Of a DNA stretch of 64,000 nt, positions 30,301 to 42,600 are shown piece by piece. A model generated the notes under the pieces. The model searched no databases. It was given only the letters and a program-made list of their open reading frames with translations, and had not been told where the DNA came from. Source of the DNA: Nonomuraea coxensis DSM 45129 (GTDB lineage: Bacteria; Actinomycetota; Actinomycetes; Streptosporangiales; Streptosporangiaceae); the NCBI RefSeq assembly GCF_019397265.1, contig NZ_CP068985.1, positions 2,832,501 to 2,896,500 of the forward strand, given 5' to 3'. How positions within the stretch are numbered: position 1 is the first letter of the stretch; each line of letters opens with the position of its first letter. The translations under genes and the position numbers were made by a program.

Positions 30301-33300
30301 GGTCGGGGCCGGAGACAGCTTCTTCGCGCTGGGCGGCGACTCGATCTCGTCGATGCAGGTCGCCGCCCGCGCGCGTCGCCATGGCATCCCGCTGACCCCG
30401 CGGCAGGTGTTCGAGTACCGGACCCCCGAGCGCCTGGCGGCGCTGGCCGAGGCGGCCCCCGCGCGGCGACCCTCCGCGGGGGAGACGGGCGTGGGGGAGA
30501 TCCCGAGGACGCCGGTGATGCGTGCCCTCGGGGACGACGCGGCGCGCCCCGGTTTCGCGCAGGCGCGCGTCGTCGTCACCCCTGCCGGCCTCGCCCCGGA
30601 CGCCCTGGTGAATGCCCTGCAGGCCGTCCTGGACGTCCATGATCTTCTACGGGCCCGGGTGGAGCCCGGCGGACGGCTGACGGTGGCCGAGCCGGGTGCC
30701 GTGGACGCGGCCGGCCTGGTGACGCGGGTGGCCGCCGGGGACGGGAACGCCGCTGAGATCGCCGAGCGCGAGGCCAGGACGGCGGCGGGCACGCTGGACC
30801 CGTCCGCGGGCATCATGGTCCGGGCCGTGTGGGTGGACGCGGGCGACGCCGAGCCGGGCCGGTTGGCCCTGGTGGTGCATCACCTGGCCGTGGACGCGGT
30901 CTCGTGGGGCATCCTGCTGTCGGATCTGCGTGCGGCGTACGACGAGGCGGTCTCCGGCGGAACCCCCGTCCTCGAACCCGTGGTGACGTCGTACCGGCAA
31001 TGGGCGCGCCGGCTGGCCCGGCAGGCGTTCAGCGAGAGCACCGTGGCAGAGGCCGGCTACTGGGCCGGCGTGCTCGAAGGCGCCGGCCTGCCGCTGGAGC
31101 GGCACCCCGGGCAGTCGGCGTCGTGGTCCAGGACGCTGTCCGGCGCCGAGGCGCGCGACCTGGTGGCGCGCGTGCCGGCAGCCTTCCACTGCGGGGTCCA
31201 GGACGTCCTGCTGGCGGGCCTGGCGGGTGCGGTGGCGCGGTGGCGCGGCGCCGGCCCGGGGATTCTGGTGGACGTGGAAGGCCATGGCCGCCATGCCGCC
31301 GACGGAGAGGATCTGCTGCGTACCGTGGGCTGGTTCACCAGCGTTCATCCGGTTCGCCTCGACGTCTCCGGCATCGACCTGGGAGCGGCGGCAGCCGGGG
31401 ACGCGGCGGCCGGAGAGCTGCTGAAGGCCGTGAAGGAGCAGACGCGCGCGGTGCCCGGCGACGGGCTCGGCTATGGGCTGCTGCGCCATCTCAACCCCGA
31501 GACCGCGGCCAGGCTGGCCGGGTTGCCGTCGGCCCAGATCGGGTTCAACTATCTCGGACGGGCCGGCGTCGCCTCCGGGGACACCGCGTGGCAGGTGTGC
31601 GAAGGGTCGCTCGGCGGGGGAGCGGCCGGGCCGGACATGGTGCGATCCCATGCCGTGGAGGTCGGCGCGGACGTTCAGGACACACCGGCCGGCCCCCGGC
31701 TGAGGCTCGCCGTCGACGGCAAGGATCTCGACCCGGCCACGGTGGAGCGGCTCGGCGAGGTCTGGCTGGACATGCTGGCCGGTCTCGCCGCCCTCGCCGG
31801 CACTCCCGGCGCGGGCGGGCACACACCGTCCGACTTCGATCTGGTCGATCTGCGGCAGCGGGACGTGGACGAGCTGGAGGCCGCCGCGCCAGGTCTGACG
31901 GACGTCTGGCCGCTGTCGCCCCTCCAGGAAGGCATCCTCTTCGAAAGAGCCCTCGGCGAGGACGGCGTCGACGTCTACCAGACCCAGCGGATCCTCGACC
32001 TCGACGGGCCGCTCGACGCGGAACGGCTGCGCGCGGCATGGAACTCCGTGGCCGCCCGGCACGAAACGCTCCGGACCAGCTTCCACCAGCTGGGATCCGG
32101 CGAGACGGTGCAGGTCGTCGTGGGCGAGGCCGCCGTCCCGTGGCGTGAGGCCGATCTGTCGCAGCTCGACGAGGCGGACGCGGAGGCGGAGGTCGAACGC
32201 CTGCTCGCGGAGGACGAGGCGGAGCGGTTCGACGTCAGCAGGGCGCCGCTGCTCCGGTTGCTGCTGATCCGTCTCGGCGCGGCGCGGCACCGGCTCGTGG
32301 TGACCTCGCACCATGTGCTCGTGGACGGCTGGTCGACGCCCATCCTTCTGGGCGAGATGGTGACCGCCTACACGGACGGACGGGGCGCGCCCACGCCGCC
32401 CCCCTACCGGGACTACGTGGCGTGGCTGAGCCGCCAGGACCAGGACGCGGCACGATCGGCGTGGCGCGCCGAACTCGCCGGGCTGGACGAGCCGACCGTG
32501 GCAGGCTTCGACGCGGGCAAGGCGCCGATGATGCCGGACGGGCACACCGAATGGCTGTCCGAGGAGGCGACCCGCGCCCTCACCGGCTTCGCCCGTGGTC
32601 ATGGACTGACGTTGAGCACGGTCGTCCAGGGCGCCTGGGCCCTGGTGCTGGCGCGGCTGGCGAGACGTACGGATCTGGTGTTCGGCACGGTCGTGTCCGG
32701 GCGCCCGGCGGACGCGCTGCCGGATGTCGAGCGGATGGTGGGGATGTTCATCAACACCGTTCCGGTCCGGGTGCGCCTCGACGGCGGCGTGCCGGTGCTG
32801 GACCTGCTCCAGGACCTGCAGAGGCGCCAGTCGGCCTTGACGGAGCATCAGCACCTGGGGCTGCCGGAGATCCAGAAGGCGGCGGGGCCGGGCGCGATCT
32901 TCGACACGATCATGATGGTCGTCAACTACCCGCTGGACGCCGGCGGGCTCGACGACGGTGGCGTCACGATCAGCTCCGTCCACACGCGGACCGGCACCAC
33001 CTATCCGCTGTCCGTGAGCGTCATCCCGGGCGCCCGCCTGCGGATCCAGCTGGACTACCGGCCCGACGCGATCGACAGGGACCTGGCCGCCGAGATCACC
33101 AGGCAGGTCGTGCGCGTCCTGGCCCGGGTGGTTGCGGAGCCCTCGCTTCCCGTCGGACGGCTGGGCGTGACGAGCGAGTCCACGCGCGCCTCCGTGACGG
33201 AGCGCCGGAACCCGGCCGGCGGTTCATCGGTGCCGGAGCTGTTCCGGCGCCAGGCCCACGCGGCGCCGGACGCGGTGGCGGTCGTCGGCAACGGACGCAC

Positions 33301-36300
33301 CCTGTCCTACGCCGGCCTCGACCGGGAATCGGACCGGCTGGCGGGCCGCCTGGCCGCAAGGGGCGTGCGGCGCGGCGACCGCGTCGGCGTGCTGATGGAA
33401 CGCGGCGCGGACCTGATCGTCGCCCTGCTCGCGGTCTGGAAGGCGGGGGCCGCGCAGGTGCCGGTGAACGCGGACTACCCGGCGGAGCGCATCGAGCGGA
33501 TGCTGGCCGACTCCGGCGCATCGGTGGCGGTGTGCGCTGGGGCGACACGGAACGCGGTCCCGGACGGGGTCGAGCCGGTGGTCATGGACGCACCGGCGGC
33601 CGAGGGGGAGCCGCACGAGGCGCCACCGCTCGCGGCCGGGGCACACGACGTGGCCTACGTGATGTACACGTCCGGATCGACCGGGGCGCCGAAGGGCGTC
33701 GCGGTGCCGCACGGGAGTGTCGCGGCGCTGGCCGGCGACCCGGGCTGGTCGCAGGGCCCGGGCGATCGCGTCTTGATGCACGCGTCGCACGCGTTCGACG
33801 CCTCGCTGCTCGAGATCTGGGTGCCGCTGGTCAGCGGAGCCTGCGTGACGGTCGCGGAACCGGGCGCGGTCGACGCGCAGCGGCTGCGGGAGGCGATCGC
33901 ACGGGGCGCGACCACCGTCCATCTGACGGCGGGGACCTTCCGGGTGCTGGCAGAGGAGTCGCCGGACTCCTTCAGCGGGCTGCGCGAGGTCCTCACCGGC
34001 GGGGACGTGGTTCCGCTCGAGTCCGTCGCACGGGTGCGCCGGACCTGCCCGGAGGTCCGGGTCCGGCAGTTGTACGGCCCCACCGAGATCACCCTCTGCG
34101 CCACCTGGCACCTCATCGAGCCGTGGGCAGAAACGGGCGGCGCCTTGCCGATCGGCCGTCCGCTGGCCGGCCGGCAGGTGTACGTCCTCGACGACTTCCT
34201 CCAGCCGGTGGCGCCGAACGTCACCGGTGAGCTCTACATCGCCGGCGCGGGCCTGGCCCACGGTTATCTGGCCGCCCCCGGGGCGACCTCGGAGCGGTTC
34301 GTCCCGGTGCCCGTCTCGGTGGATCCTTCGGCCGCCGGCGAGCGCATGTACCGCACCGGCGATCTGGCGCGCTGGACGGACCAAGGCGAGCTGATCTTCG
34401 CCGGGCGGGCCGACTCGCAGGTGAAGATCCGGGGCTACCGCGTCGAGCCCGGGGAGATCGAGGCGGCGCTCGCCGAGGTTCCCCACGTCGCGCAGGCAGT
34501 CGTCGTGGCGCGGGAGGACCGTCCCGGCGAGAGGAGGCTCATCGCCTACGTGACCGCGGGAGAGGGCTCGGGCCTCGATCCCGATGCGGTGCGCGGGCAT
34601 CTCGCGGGACGGCTGCCGGAGTTCATGGTGCCGGCCGTGGTGGTGCCGCTGGACGGCCTCCCGCTGACGCTCAACGGGAAGGTCGACCGCGCCGCTCTGC
34701 CCGTCCCCGGGTTCGCGGGGAAGACGGCGGGCCTGGAGCCGCGTACCGAGGCCGAGCGGGTGTTGTGCGGACTGTTCGCCGAGGTCCTGGGCGTGGAGCG
34801 GGTCGGGGCCGGAGACAGCTTCTTCGAGCTGGGCGGGGACTCGATCCTCTCGATGCGGCTGGCCGCCCGCGCGCGGCGCGAGGATCTCGTCTTCGGCGCG
34901 AAGGACGTCTTCGAGCGCAGGACGCCCGCGGGGATCGCGGTGGTCGCCGGGCGCGGCGGTGAGAGGCGGGCGGGCGTCGCCGACGGCGTCGGCGAGGTGA
35001 TGCTGACGCCGGTGATGCGGGCCCTGCTCGAACGCGATCCGCACGCGATGACCCGGGGCGCCCTGGCGCAGTGGGTGACCGCCGGCGCGCCCGGCGACCT
35101 GTCGGTGGAGGCGCTGGCGGCCGGGTTGGGCGCGGTGATCGACGCACATGACATGCTGCGCAGCCGGATCGCTCCGGCCGAGGCCGCGCAGCCCCGGCTG
35201 GTCGTGGCCGAGCGCGGGACGGTGGACGCGGCGGCGCTGGTCGAACGGGTCGAGGCCGGCACCGGTGACGTGGACGAGCTCGCGGATCGCTGCGCCCACG
35301 ACGCGGCCGCGCGGCTGGATCCCCACGCCGGCGTGATGATCCGGGCGGTCTGGGTGGACGCGGGACCAGGACGGGTGGGACGGCTCGTCGTGGCGGCGCA
35401 CCATCTCGTGGTGGACGTCGTGTCGTGGCGGATCCTGCTGCCCGACCTGCGAGCGGCCTGTGAGGCCGTGACCGCCGGCCGGGAACCGGTGCTCGATCCC
35501 GTCGACGTCTCGTTCCGGCGCTGGGCGCGCACGCTGGCCGATCAGGCGGCGGGCCGGACCGCGGAGCTGGAGACGTGGACGGAGATCCTCGGCGGAGCGC
35601 GAGCGTGGCCGGGCGGGCTCGACCCGGCGCGCGACACCGTCTCGACCGCGGGACGCAGGTCGTGGACGCTGCCGCGCGACCGGACGGGCGCGCTCGTGGA
35701 CAAGGCCACCTCGGCCTTCCACTGCGGTGTCCACGAGGTGCTGCTGGCGACGCTGGCGGGCGCGGTGGCCCGATGGCGCGGCGGCACCACGGTCGTGGTG
35801 GACGTCGAAGGTCACGGCCGTCAGCCCATCGGCGAGATGGACCTGTCGCGGACGGTCGGCTGGTTCACCGACGTGCATCCGCTCCGGCTGGACGTGACGG
35901 GGATCGACCCGGCCGAGGTGATCGCGGGTGGCGGCGCGGCCGGCCGCCTGCTGAAGCAGGTCAAGGAGAACGTGCGGGCCGTGCCTGACGGCGGGCTCGG
36001 CTACGGCATGTTGCGTCATCTCAACGCCGCGACCGGGCAGGCTCTCGCGGCGCTGCCGGAGGCGGAGATCGGGTTCAACTACCTCGGCCGCTTCCCGTCC
36101 CGGTCCGAGGGCGCCGCGGAGCCCTGGCAGCTGCTGGGCACCATCGGCGGCACGACGGAGCCGGACATGGCGTTGCGGCACGCCGTGGAGATCGACGCGG
36201 CCGTGCTGGACGGCGCGGACGGACCTGAGCTGAGCCTGACCGTGACCTGGGCCGGGCGGATTCTCGCCGAGGCCCAGGCGGAGTCGCTCGCGAAGGCATG

Positions 36301-39300
36301 GCTGGACATGCTGACCGGCCTCGCCGCACACGCCGGCGAGGCCGGCGCCGGCGGGCACACGCCCTCCGACTTCCCGCTCGTCTCGCTGACGCAGCCGGAC
36401 GTGGCGGAGGTCGAGGCCGCCGTACCGGACCTGCTCGACGTCTGGCCGCTGTCTCCGCTCCAGGAGGGCCTGCTGTTCCACGCCGCCGACGAGCGTGGTC
36501 CGGACGTCTACGCGGGCATGCGCAAGCTCGCCCTCGACGGCCCGCTGGACGTCGCCCGTTTCCGCGCCTCCTGGCATGTCCTGCTGGACCGGCATCCCGC
36601 CCTGCGGGCGAGCTTCCACCAGCTCGGGTCCGGCGCGGCCGTCCAGGTGATCGCCCGCGAGGTGACGCTGGACTGGCGGGAGACCGATCTGTCAGAGCTG
36701 CCGGAGGACGAGGCGCTCGCCGAATTCGACCGGCTCGCGGAGCAGCTGCACGCCGAGCGGTTCGACCTGACCCGGGCGCCGCAGCTGCGGCTGCACCTGG
36801 TGCGCCTCGGCGAACGCCGGCACCGGCTGGTCTTCACCTCCCATCACATCGTGGCCGACGGCTGGTCCCTGCCGCTGATCACGGGGGACGTGCTGAGCGC
36901 GTACGAGTCCGGCGGTGACGGCCGGGCGCTTCCGGCCGCGACGTCGTACCGCGACTATCTCGCCTGGATCGCCCGCCAGGACAAGGCGGCCGCCCGGGAG
37001 GCGTGGCGGACCGAGCTCGCGGGCCTCGACGAGGCGACCCACGTCGTGCCGCCGGAAACGATCACTGCACCCCTGGAGCCCGAACGCGTCGGGTTCGAAC
37101 TCGACGACGAGCTGAGCCGGCGCGTGGTGGAGTTCACCGGCCGTCACGGCGTGACGGCGAACACGCTCTTCCAGGGGATCTGGGCCCTGCACCTGGCCCG
37201 GCTGACCGGACGCGACGACGTGGTCTTCGGCGCCGCGGTGGCCGGGCGCCCGCCCGAGATCCCCGGCGTCGAGTCCGCCGTCGGCCTGTTCATGAACATG
37301 TTGCCGGTCCGGGCCCGCCTGGCCGGCGCGGAACCGTTCCTCGACATGCTGGCGGACCTGCAGCGACGGCAGGTCGCGTGCATGCCGCACCAGCACGTCG
37401 GGCTGAGCGAGATCAACCAGCTCGCCGGTCCTGGCGCGGCGTTCGACACGATCGTGGTGTTCGAGAACTACCCGCCCCCGCCGCCCCGGCCCGAAGGCCC
37501 CGGCGCGCTCGTCATGCGGCCCGCGGGAATCCCGAACGACACCGGACACTATCCGCTGTCCATGCGCGCGTCCGTGGCCGGCCGCGTCCACGGCGAGTTC
37601 ATCTACCGGCCGGACGTGGTCGATCGGACCGAGGCCGAGGAGATGCTCGCGTCGATCCTCCGGGCGCTGGAACAGGTGGTGGCCGAGCCGCGCGTGCCGG
37701 TCGGGCGCGTGGGCCTGACCGGTCCGGAGCAGCGCCGCCTGGTGGTGGAGGAGTGGAACCGGACCGGCGTGCCGCTCGCCGCGGAGTCGGTGCCGGTGCT
37801 GTTTCGCCGGCAGGTGGAGCGGTCGCCGGACGCGGTGGCGGTCGTGGACGCGGCCCGTAGCCTGTCGTTCGGCGAACTGCTGGACGAGGCGGAGACACTG
37901 GCGCGGCTGCTGGCGGTGCTGGGCGTGCGGCGCGGGACGCGGGTGGGCGTGCTCGTGGAGCGGTCGGCCGAGCTGGTGGTGGCCCTGGTCGGGGTGTCCG
38001 TGGCGGGCGGGGTGTTCGTTCCGGTGGATCCGGATTACCCGGGCGAGCGCATCACCTGGATCCTGGCGGATTCCGCGCCGGAGGTGCTGCTGTGCACGAC
38101 GGGGACCCGGGAGGCCGTCCCGGAGGACTTCGCGGGCGCGGTGGTGGTGCTGGACGGGCCGCTCGCCGCCGATCCGCGGACGGCGCTGCCGCGGGTGGAG
38201 GCCGGTGACGGGGCGTACGTGATCTACACCTCGGGGTCGACGGGCGTGCCCAAGGGGGTCCTTGTCCCGCATGCCGGGCTCGGCAACCTGGCGAGCGCGC
38301 AGATCGAGCGCTTCGCCGTCACGCCCGCCTCGCGGATCCTGCAGTTCGCCGCTCTCGGATTCGACGCCGCCGTCTCCGAGCTGTACGTGGCCCTGCTGTC
38401 GGGAGGGACCGTCGTGCTGGCCGACGCGGCAAGCATGCCGCCCCGGGTGTCGCTGGGCGACGCGGTACGCCGGTGGGGCATCACCCATGTCACCGTGCCG
38501 CCGAGCGTGCTGGCCGTCGAGGACGACCTGCCGGACAGCCTGGAGACCCTGGTCGTGGCCGGCGAGGCGTGCCCGCCCGCGCTGGTGGACCGCTGGTCGC
38601 CGGGCCGCCGGATGATCAACGCCTACGGGCCCACCGAGACGACCGTGTGCGCGACGATGAGCTCCCCGCTGTCTCCGGGACGCGACGCGGTCCCCATCGG
38701 CCGCCCGATCACCGGCATGCGGGCCTATGTGCTCGACGCCTTCCTGCAGCCGGTGCCGCCAGGCGTGACCGGCGAGCTGTATGTCGCGGGGGCCGGGCTC
38801 GCCCGCGGCTACCTCGGACGTCCGGGCCTGACGGCGGAGAGGTTCGTCGCGGTGCCGGCTTCCGTGAACCCCGCGCGTCCTGGTGAGCGCATGTACCGCA
38901 CCGGCGACCGGGCCCGCTGGACCAGGGAAGGCGAGCTGGTCTTCGCCGGGCGGGCCGACGCGCAGGTCAAGGTGCGCGGATACCGCATCGAGCCGGGTGA
39001 GATCGAGGCCGTGCTGGCGGACCATCCGGGGGTCGCCCAGGTGGCGGTCGTCGCCCGCGACGACGGCCCGGGCGAGAAGCGCCTGGTGGCGTATGTCGTC
39101 CCCGCGGGCGAGCAGGCGCCCGCCGAGGCCGGGCAGGACGGCGCACTGATCTCCGCCCTCCGCGAGAGCGCGGCCGGACGCCTGCCGGAGCACATGAGGC
39201 CGGCGGCGTTCGTCCCGCTGGACGCGATGCCCCTGACCCCGAACGGCAAGGTCGATCATCGGGCGCTGCGGGCCCCCGAGGTCGCGAGGCCGTCGTCCGG

Positions 39301-39634
39301 ACGCGACCCGCGCTCGGCCATGGAGGCGAGGCTGTGCGAGCTGTTCGCGGAGGTGCTCGGCCTGGACGGCGTGGGCGCCGGCGACAGCTTCTTCGAGCTC
39401 GGCGGCGACTCGATCACCTCGATGCAGCTGTCGGCCCTGGCCCGCAGGAAAGGGCTGGACCTCACCCCGTGGCAGGTGTTCGACGAGAAGACGGCGGAAC
39501 GGCTGGCGGCGGTCGTCAAGGAGCTCCCGGCCGGCGGCGACGGCCCCGGGGAGCCGGAGCCCCCGGGCGGCACGCTCGTGGATCTTTCGCCTGATCAGCT
39601 GGACCAACTCGAGGCCGGACCGGCCGGCGGATGA
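27389..39634 (+). CDS. Glycopeptide NRPS, modules 4-6 (C-A-T-E-C-A-T-E-C-A-T), Hpg-Hpg-Tyr
   Basis: 4081 aa. Module 4: C4 (HHAIMDG), A4, T4 (FFALGGDSI ~979), E4 ([10 protein letters not shown] ~1163). Module 5: C5 (~1507; HHVLVDG), A5, T5 (~2478), E5 ([10 protein letters not shown] ~2670). Module 6: C6 (~3017; HHIVADG), A6, T6 (~4000), no E. Pocket codes read by eye are A4 DIFHLGLLCK (Hpg), A5 DALHLGLLCK (Hpg-like) and A6 DASTVAAVCK (Tyr). This gives D-Hpg4, D-Hpg5 and L-Tyr6 (later beta-hydroxylated and chlorinated), the conserved core of glycopeptides. E4 and E5 have Ala and Val where E2 has the usual Gly after the catalytic Asp. T4 has FFALGG where the others have FFELGG or a similar acidic form. 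Confidence 0.96.
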   Translation: MAQSRIEDFWPLSPLQQGLLFHTAYDDDWPGLYVGHWILHLDGPVEAGRMRAAWEALLARHAALRACFRQRRSGETVQLIARQVELPWREVDLSHLSEPEEAVRALAEEDRTRRFDLAKAPLLRLTLIRLAGDRHRLVMTSHHAIMDGWSMPIMFDELSQLYAAGGSPPDLPAVTSYREYLAWLDRQDKERTLSAWAAELRGVEEPTLVAPADPGRAPAMPENVTVELPGNLTRALNELARAHGLTLNTVVQGAWALLLAQLAGRTDVVFGAVVSARPPGLPGVEGMVGLFLNTVPVRVRLDGSTPVIDLLADLQKRQSALIPHQYVGLADIQKAAGAGAIFDTLLVFQNFPRELRESAAAETFGIRIEQGREAAHYPLTLVAVPGESMLLNLDYVTDLFDRESALAIVERFTGILRQLADAGDIAVAEVGVTSAAERELVTRWSAASDGAPCDLALELFDRQVERGRDRVAVVEGERAVPFGELAGHAERLAGYLSGRGVRRGDRVAVVMRRSPDLIATLLAVWKAGAAFVPIDPAYPAERVTFMLADAEPAAVVSERACRHLLDGGPDPIVLDDPETRRAVAEHARLSAGARADDLAYVMYTSGSTGRPKGVAVSHGNVAALAGEPGWGMGPEDAVLMHASHAFDISLFELWVPLLSGARVVLAEPGAVDGEALAGHVAAGVTSAHLTAGTFRVLAEESPESIAGLREVLTGGDKVPLAAVERVRRACPDVRVRHLYGPTEATLCATWWLLRPGEPAGPVLPIGRPLAGRRVYVLDAFLRPVPPGVTGELYVAGSGVAQGYLGRPAMTAERFVADPFVPAERMYRTGDLAYWTDQGALAFAGRADDQVKIRGYRVEPGEIEAVLAGLPDVGQAVVSAREERLIGYVVAEAGRDLDPARLRDQLAATLPEFMVPAAVLVLDELPLTGNGKVDRRALPEPDFASEAVDREPATEAERTMCDVFAEVLGVERVGAGDSFFALGGDSISSMQVAARARRHGIPLTPRQVFEYRTPERLAALAEAAPARRPSAGETGVGEIPRTPVMRALGDDAARPGFAQARVVVTPAGLAPDALVNALQAVLDVHDLLRARVEPGGRLTVAEPGAVDAAGLVTRVAAGDGNAAEIAEREARTAAGTLDPSAGIMVRAVWVDAGDAEPGRLALVVHHLAVDAVSWGILLSDLRAAYDEAVSGGTPVLEPVVTSYRQWARRLARQAFSESTVAEAGYWAGVLEGAGLPLERHPGQSASWSRTLSGAEARDLVARVPAAFHCGVQDVLLAGLAGAVARWRGAGPGILVDVEGHGRHAADGEDLLRTVGWFTSVHPVRLDVSGIDLGAAAAGDAAAGELLKAVKEQTRAVPGDGLGYGLLRHLNPETAARLAGLPSAQIGFNYLGRAGVASGDTAWQVCEGSLGGGAAGPDMVRSHAVEVGADVQDTPAGPRLRLAVDGKDLDPATVERLGEVWLDMLAGLAALAGTPGAGGHTPSDFDLVDLRQRDVDELEAAAPGLTDVWPLSPLQEGILFERALGEDGVDVYQTQRILDLDGPLDAERLRAAWNSVAARHETLRTSFHQLGSGETVQVVVGEAAVPWREADLSQLDEADAEAEVERLLAEDEAERFDVSRAPLLRLLLIRLGAARHRLVVTSHHVLVDGWSTPILLGEMVTAYTDGRGAPTPPPYRDYVAWLSRQDQDAARSAWRAELAGLDEPTVAGFDAGKAPMMPDGHTEWLSEEATRALTGFARGHGLTLSTVVQGAWALVLARLARRTDLVFGTVVSGRPADALPDVERMVGMFINTVPVRVRLDGGVPVLDLLQDLQRRQSALTEHQHLGLPEIQKAAGPGAIFDTIMMVVNYPLDAGGLDDGGVTISSVHTRTGTTYPLSVSVIPGARLRIQLDYRPDAIDRDLAAEITRQVVRVLARVVAEPSLPVGRLGVTSESTRASVTERRNPAGGSSVPELFRRQAHAAPDAVAVVGNGRTLSYAGLDRESDRLAGRLAARGVRRGDRVGVLMERGADLIVALLAVWKAGAAQVPVNADYPAERIERMLADSGASVAVCAGATRNAVPDGVEPVVMDAPAAEGEPHEAPPLAAGAHDVAYVMYTSGSTGAPKGVAVPHGSVAALAGDPGWSQGPGDRVLMHASHAFDASLLEIWVPLVSGACVTVAEPGAVDAQRLREAIARGATTVHLTAGTFRVLAEESPDSFSGLREVLTGGDVVPLESVARVRRTCPEVRVRQLYGPTEITLCATWHLIEPWAETGGALPIGRPLAGRQVYVLDDFLQPVAPNVTGELYIAGAGLAHGYLAAPGATSERFVPVPVSVDPSAAGERMYRTGDLARWTDQGELIFAGRADSQVKIRGYRVEPGEIEAALAEVPHVAQAVVVAREDRPGERRLIAYVTAGEGSGLDPDAVRGHLAGRLPEFMVPAVVVPLDGLPLTLNGKVDRAALPVPGFAGKTAGLEPRTEAERVLCGLFAEVLGVERVGAGDSFFELGGDSILSMRLAARARREDLVFGAKDVFERRTPAGIAVVAGRGGERRAGVADGVGEVMLTPVMRALLERDPHAMTRGALAQWVTAGAPGDLSVEALAAGLGAVIDAHDMLRSRIAPAEAAQPRLVVAERGTVDAAALVERVEAGTGDVDELADRCAHDAAARLDPHAGVMIRAVWVDAGPGRVGRLVVAAHHLVVDVVSWRILLPDLRAACEAVTAGREPVLDPVDVSFRRWARTLADQAAGRTAELETWTEILGGARAWPGGLDPARDTVSTAGRRSWTLPRDRTGALVDKATSAFHCGVHEVLLATLAGAVARWRGGTTVVVDVEGHGRQPIGEMDLSRTVGWFTDVHPLRLDVTGIDPAEVIAGGGAAGRLLKQVKENVRAVPDGGLGYGMLRHLNAATGQALAALPEAEIGFNYLGRFPSRSEGAAEPWQLLGTIGGTTEPDMALRHAVEIDAAVLDGADGPELSLTVTWAGRILAEAQAESLAKAWLDMLTGLAAHAGEAGAGGHTPSDFPLVSLTQPDVAEVEAAVPDLLDVWPLSPLQEGLLFHAADERGPDVYAGMRKLALDGPLDVARFRASWHVLLDRHPALRASFHQLGSGAAVQVIAREVTLDWRETDLSELPEDEALAEFDRLAEQLHAERFDLTRAPQLRLHLVRLGERRHRLVFTSHHIVADGWSLPLITGDVLSAYESGGDGRALPAATSYRDYLAWIARQDKAAAREAWRTELAGLDEATHVVPPETITAPLEPERVGFELDDELSRRVVEFTGRHGVTANTLFQGIWALHLARLTGRDDVVFGAAVAGRPPEIPGVESAVGLFMNMLPVRARLAGAEPFLDMLADLQRRQVACMPHQHVGLSEINQLAGPGAAFDTIVVFENYPPPPPRPEGPGALVMRPAGIPNDTGHYPLSMRASVAGRVHGEFIYRPDVVDRTEAEEMLASILRALEQVVAEPRVPVGRVGLTGPEQRRLVVEEWNRTGVPLAAESVPVLFRRQVERSPDAVAVVDAARSLSFGELLDEAETLARLLAVLGVRRGTRVGVLVERSAELVVALVGVSVAGGVFVPVDPDYPGERITWILADSAPEVLLCTTGTREAVPEDFAGAVVVLDGPLAADPRTALPRVEAGDGAYVIYTSGSTGVPKGVLVPHAGLGNLASAQIERFAVTPASRILQFAALGFDAAVSELYVALLSGGTVVLADAASMPPRVSLGDAVRRWGITHVTVPPSVLAVEDDLPDSLETLVVAGEACPPALVDRWSPGRRMINAYGPTETTVCATMSSPLSPGRDAVPIGRPITGMRAYVLDAFLQPVPPGVTGELYVAGAGLARGYLGRPGLTAERFVAVPASVNPARPGERMYRTGDRARWTREGELVFAGRADAQVKVRGYRIEPGEIEAVLADHPGVAQVAVVARDDGPGEKRLVAYVVPAGEQAPAEAGQDGALISALRESAAGRLPEHMRPAAFVPLDAMPLTPNGKVDHRALRAPEVARPSSGRDPRSAMEARLCELFAEVLGLDGVGAGDSFFELGGDSITSMQLSALARRKGLDLTPWQVFDEKTAERLAAVVKELPAGGDGPGEPEPPGGTLVDLSPDQLDQLEAGPAGG

Positions 39635-39652
39635 CTCCATAAGGAGCAGATC

Positions 39653-42600
39653 GTGACCATTGACGATACTCGTGCGAAGCCGCGCTCCAGCGTGGAAGAC
39701 GTCTGGCCCCTCTCGCCGCTGCAGGAGGGAATGCTCTATCACACCGCCCTCGACGACGACGGGCCGGACACCTACACGGTGCAGACCGTGTACGGCATCG
39801 ACGGCCCGCTGGACGCCGACCGGCTGAGGGCGTCGTGGCAGGCGCTCGTGGACCGGCATGCCGCCCTGCGCGCCTGTTTCCGCTATGTCAGCGGCGCGCA
39901 GATGGTGCAGGTCATCGCGCGGGACGCCGAGATCCCCTGGCGCGAGACGGATCTGTCCGGGCTGCCGGACGACGTCCTCGACGGCGAGGTGGACCGGCTG
40001 GCGGCGGACGAGCTGGCCGAGCGGCTCCCCATCGAGGCGGCGCCCCTGATGAAGCTGCACCTCATCCGGCTCGGCCCGGCGAGCCACCGGCTCGTGCACA
40101 CCCTGCACCACGTCCTGCTGGACGGCTGGTCGATGCCGATCCTGCACCGCGAGCTGGCCGCGATCTACGCGGCGGGCGGCGACGCGTCCGGACTGCCTCC
40201 CGCCGTGTCCTACCGGGACTACCTCGCCTGGCTGGGCCGGCAGGACAAGGAGGCGGCCCGGGCGGCCTGGCGGGCGGAGTTCGCCGGACTGGACACGCCC
40301 ACTCTCGTCGCCCCGGCCGATCCGGCCCGCGTGCCGGACATGGGCACCGCGGTGATCGAGCTCTCCGCGGAGCTGACCGACCGGCTGGCGCGGCTGGCGC
40401 GCGGCCACGGCCTCACCGTGAACACCGTCGTCCAGGGCGCGTGGGCCATGGTCCTGTCGCAGCTGGCCGGCCGCACCGACGTGGTGTTCGGCGCGACCGC
40501 CTCGGGGCGGCCCGCCGAGCTGGCCGGCGTGGAGTCGATGGTCGGGCAGCTGCTCAACACCCTGCCGGTCCGTGTCCGGCTCGAAGGCGGCCGGCGGGTC
40601 GTCGAGGTGCTCGCCGAGCTGCAGCGCAGCCAGTCGGCGCTCATGGCCCACCAGCATCTCGGCCTGCAGGAGGTACGGGCCGCCGTCGGACCCGGGGCGG
40701 TCTTCGACACGCTCGTCATCTACGAGAACTTCCCCCGCCAGGGACTCGGCCGGGCGGAGGAGAACGGCGGCCTCGCCCTGCGCCCGGTGCGGCGGGGACG
40801 CAACTCCTCGCACTACCCGTTCACCCTGATCACCGGGCCCGGCGAGGAGATGCCGCTCATCCTCGACTACGACCGGGGCCTCTTCGACCAGGCGGCCGCG
40901 GAATCGGTCGTGGGCGCGCTGGCCCGCGTACTGGAGCGGCTGGTCGCCGAGCCCGGCGTCCTCGTCGGCCGTCTGACGCTGCTGAGCGAGGCCGAGCGCG
41001 CCCTGGTGGTGGAGGACTGGAACGCGACGGCGGGACCCGAGCCGGGGAAGTCCGTGATCGAGATGTTCGGGCGGCGGGTGGCCACGGCGCCGGACGCGGT
41101 GGCGATCACCGACGCCGGCGGCGCGGACCTGACCTACGCCGAGGTCGACCAGGCGTCGAACCGGCTGGCCCGCTACCTCGCCGGTCGTGGCATCGGCCGT
41201 GGCGACCGCGTCGGCGTGGCCATGGACAGGTCGGCTGACCTGCTGATCGCGTTCCTGGCGATCTGGAAGGCGGGCGCCGCCTACGTGCCGGTGGACGTCG
41301 AGTACCCGGCCGAGCGGATCGCGTACGTTCTCGCCGACTCGGGGGTCTCGACCGTCCTGTGCACGCGGGCCACCAGCGGAGTGGCGCCGGAGAACGCGAT
41401 CGTCCTCGACGCGCCGGAGACCCGCGCGGCCGTGGGCGGGTGCGCCGCCACGCCGCCGGAGATCCGGCTGAGCGCCGACGACCTGGCGTACGTGATGTAC
41501 ACCTCGGGCTCCACCGGCCTGCCGAAGGGCGTGGGCGTCCCCCATGGGGCCGTGGCCGGCCTGGCGGGCGACGAGGGATGGCAGGTCGGCCCGGGCGACG
41601 GCGTCCTGATGCACGCGACGCACGTGTTCGACCCTTCGCTCTACGCGATGTGGGTGCCGCTCGCCATGGGTGGCCGGGTCGTGCTCACCGAGCCCGGAGT
41701 GCTGGACGCGCGCGGCGTGAGACAGGCCGTCGGACGAGGCGTGAGCTTCGTCCATCTCACCGCCGGCACCTTCCGCGCCCTCGCGGAGTCGTCCCCGGAG
41801 TGTTTCGCGGGCCTGGTCGAGATCGGGACCGGCGGCGACGTGGTTCCGGCGCAGTCCGTGGAGAACCTGCGGCGGGCCCTGCCCGGCCTGCGGGTGCGCA
41901 ACACCTACGGACCGACCGAGACCACCCTGTGCGCGACGTGGAAGCCGATCGAGCCCGGTGAGACGGTCGGGCGGGAACTGCCGATCGGCCGTCCCATGAC
42001 GAACCGCAGAATCTACATCCTCGACCCTTTCCTGCGCCCGGTCGCGCCGGGGGTGACGGGCGAGCTGTACATCGCGGGCACAGGGCTGGCCCGCGGCTAT
42101 CTCGGCCGGCCGGGCCTGACGGCCGAGCGGTTCGTGGCCGTGCCGGCCTCCGTGGCCCCTTCTTCTCCTGGTGAGCGCATGTACCGCACCGGGGACCTGG
42201 CGCGCTGGAACCGCGACGGCGAGGTGGTGTTCGCCGGCCGCACCGACGACCAGGTGAAGATCCGCGGCTACCGGGTGGAGCTGGGCGAGGTGGAGGCCGT
42301 ACTGGCGGCCCAGCCGGGGGTGGTCGAGGCGGTCGTCATGGCGCGGGAGGACCAGCCGGGGGAGAAGCGCCTGGTCGGCTACTTCATCTCCGACGGGACC
42401 GACGCGGGGCCGGCGGAGATCCGGCGGCGAATGTCCCTGGTCCTGCCCGCGTACATGGTTCCGCTGGCACTGGTCGCCCTGCCCGCTCTGCCTGTCACGC
42501 CCAACGGCAAGGTGGACCGCCGGGCCCTGCCCGCCCCGGATCTCGTGGGACGTGCGCCGGACAAGGCGCAGGAGAGCGAGACCGAGAAGGTGCTGTGCGC

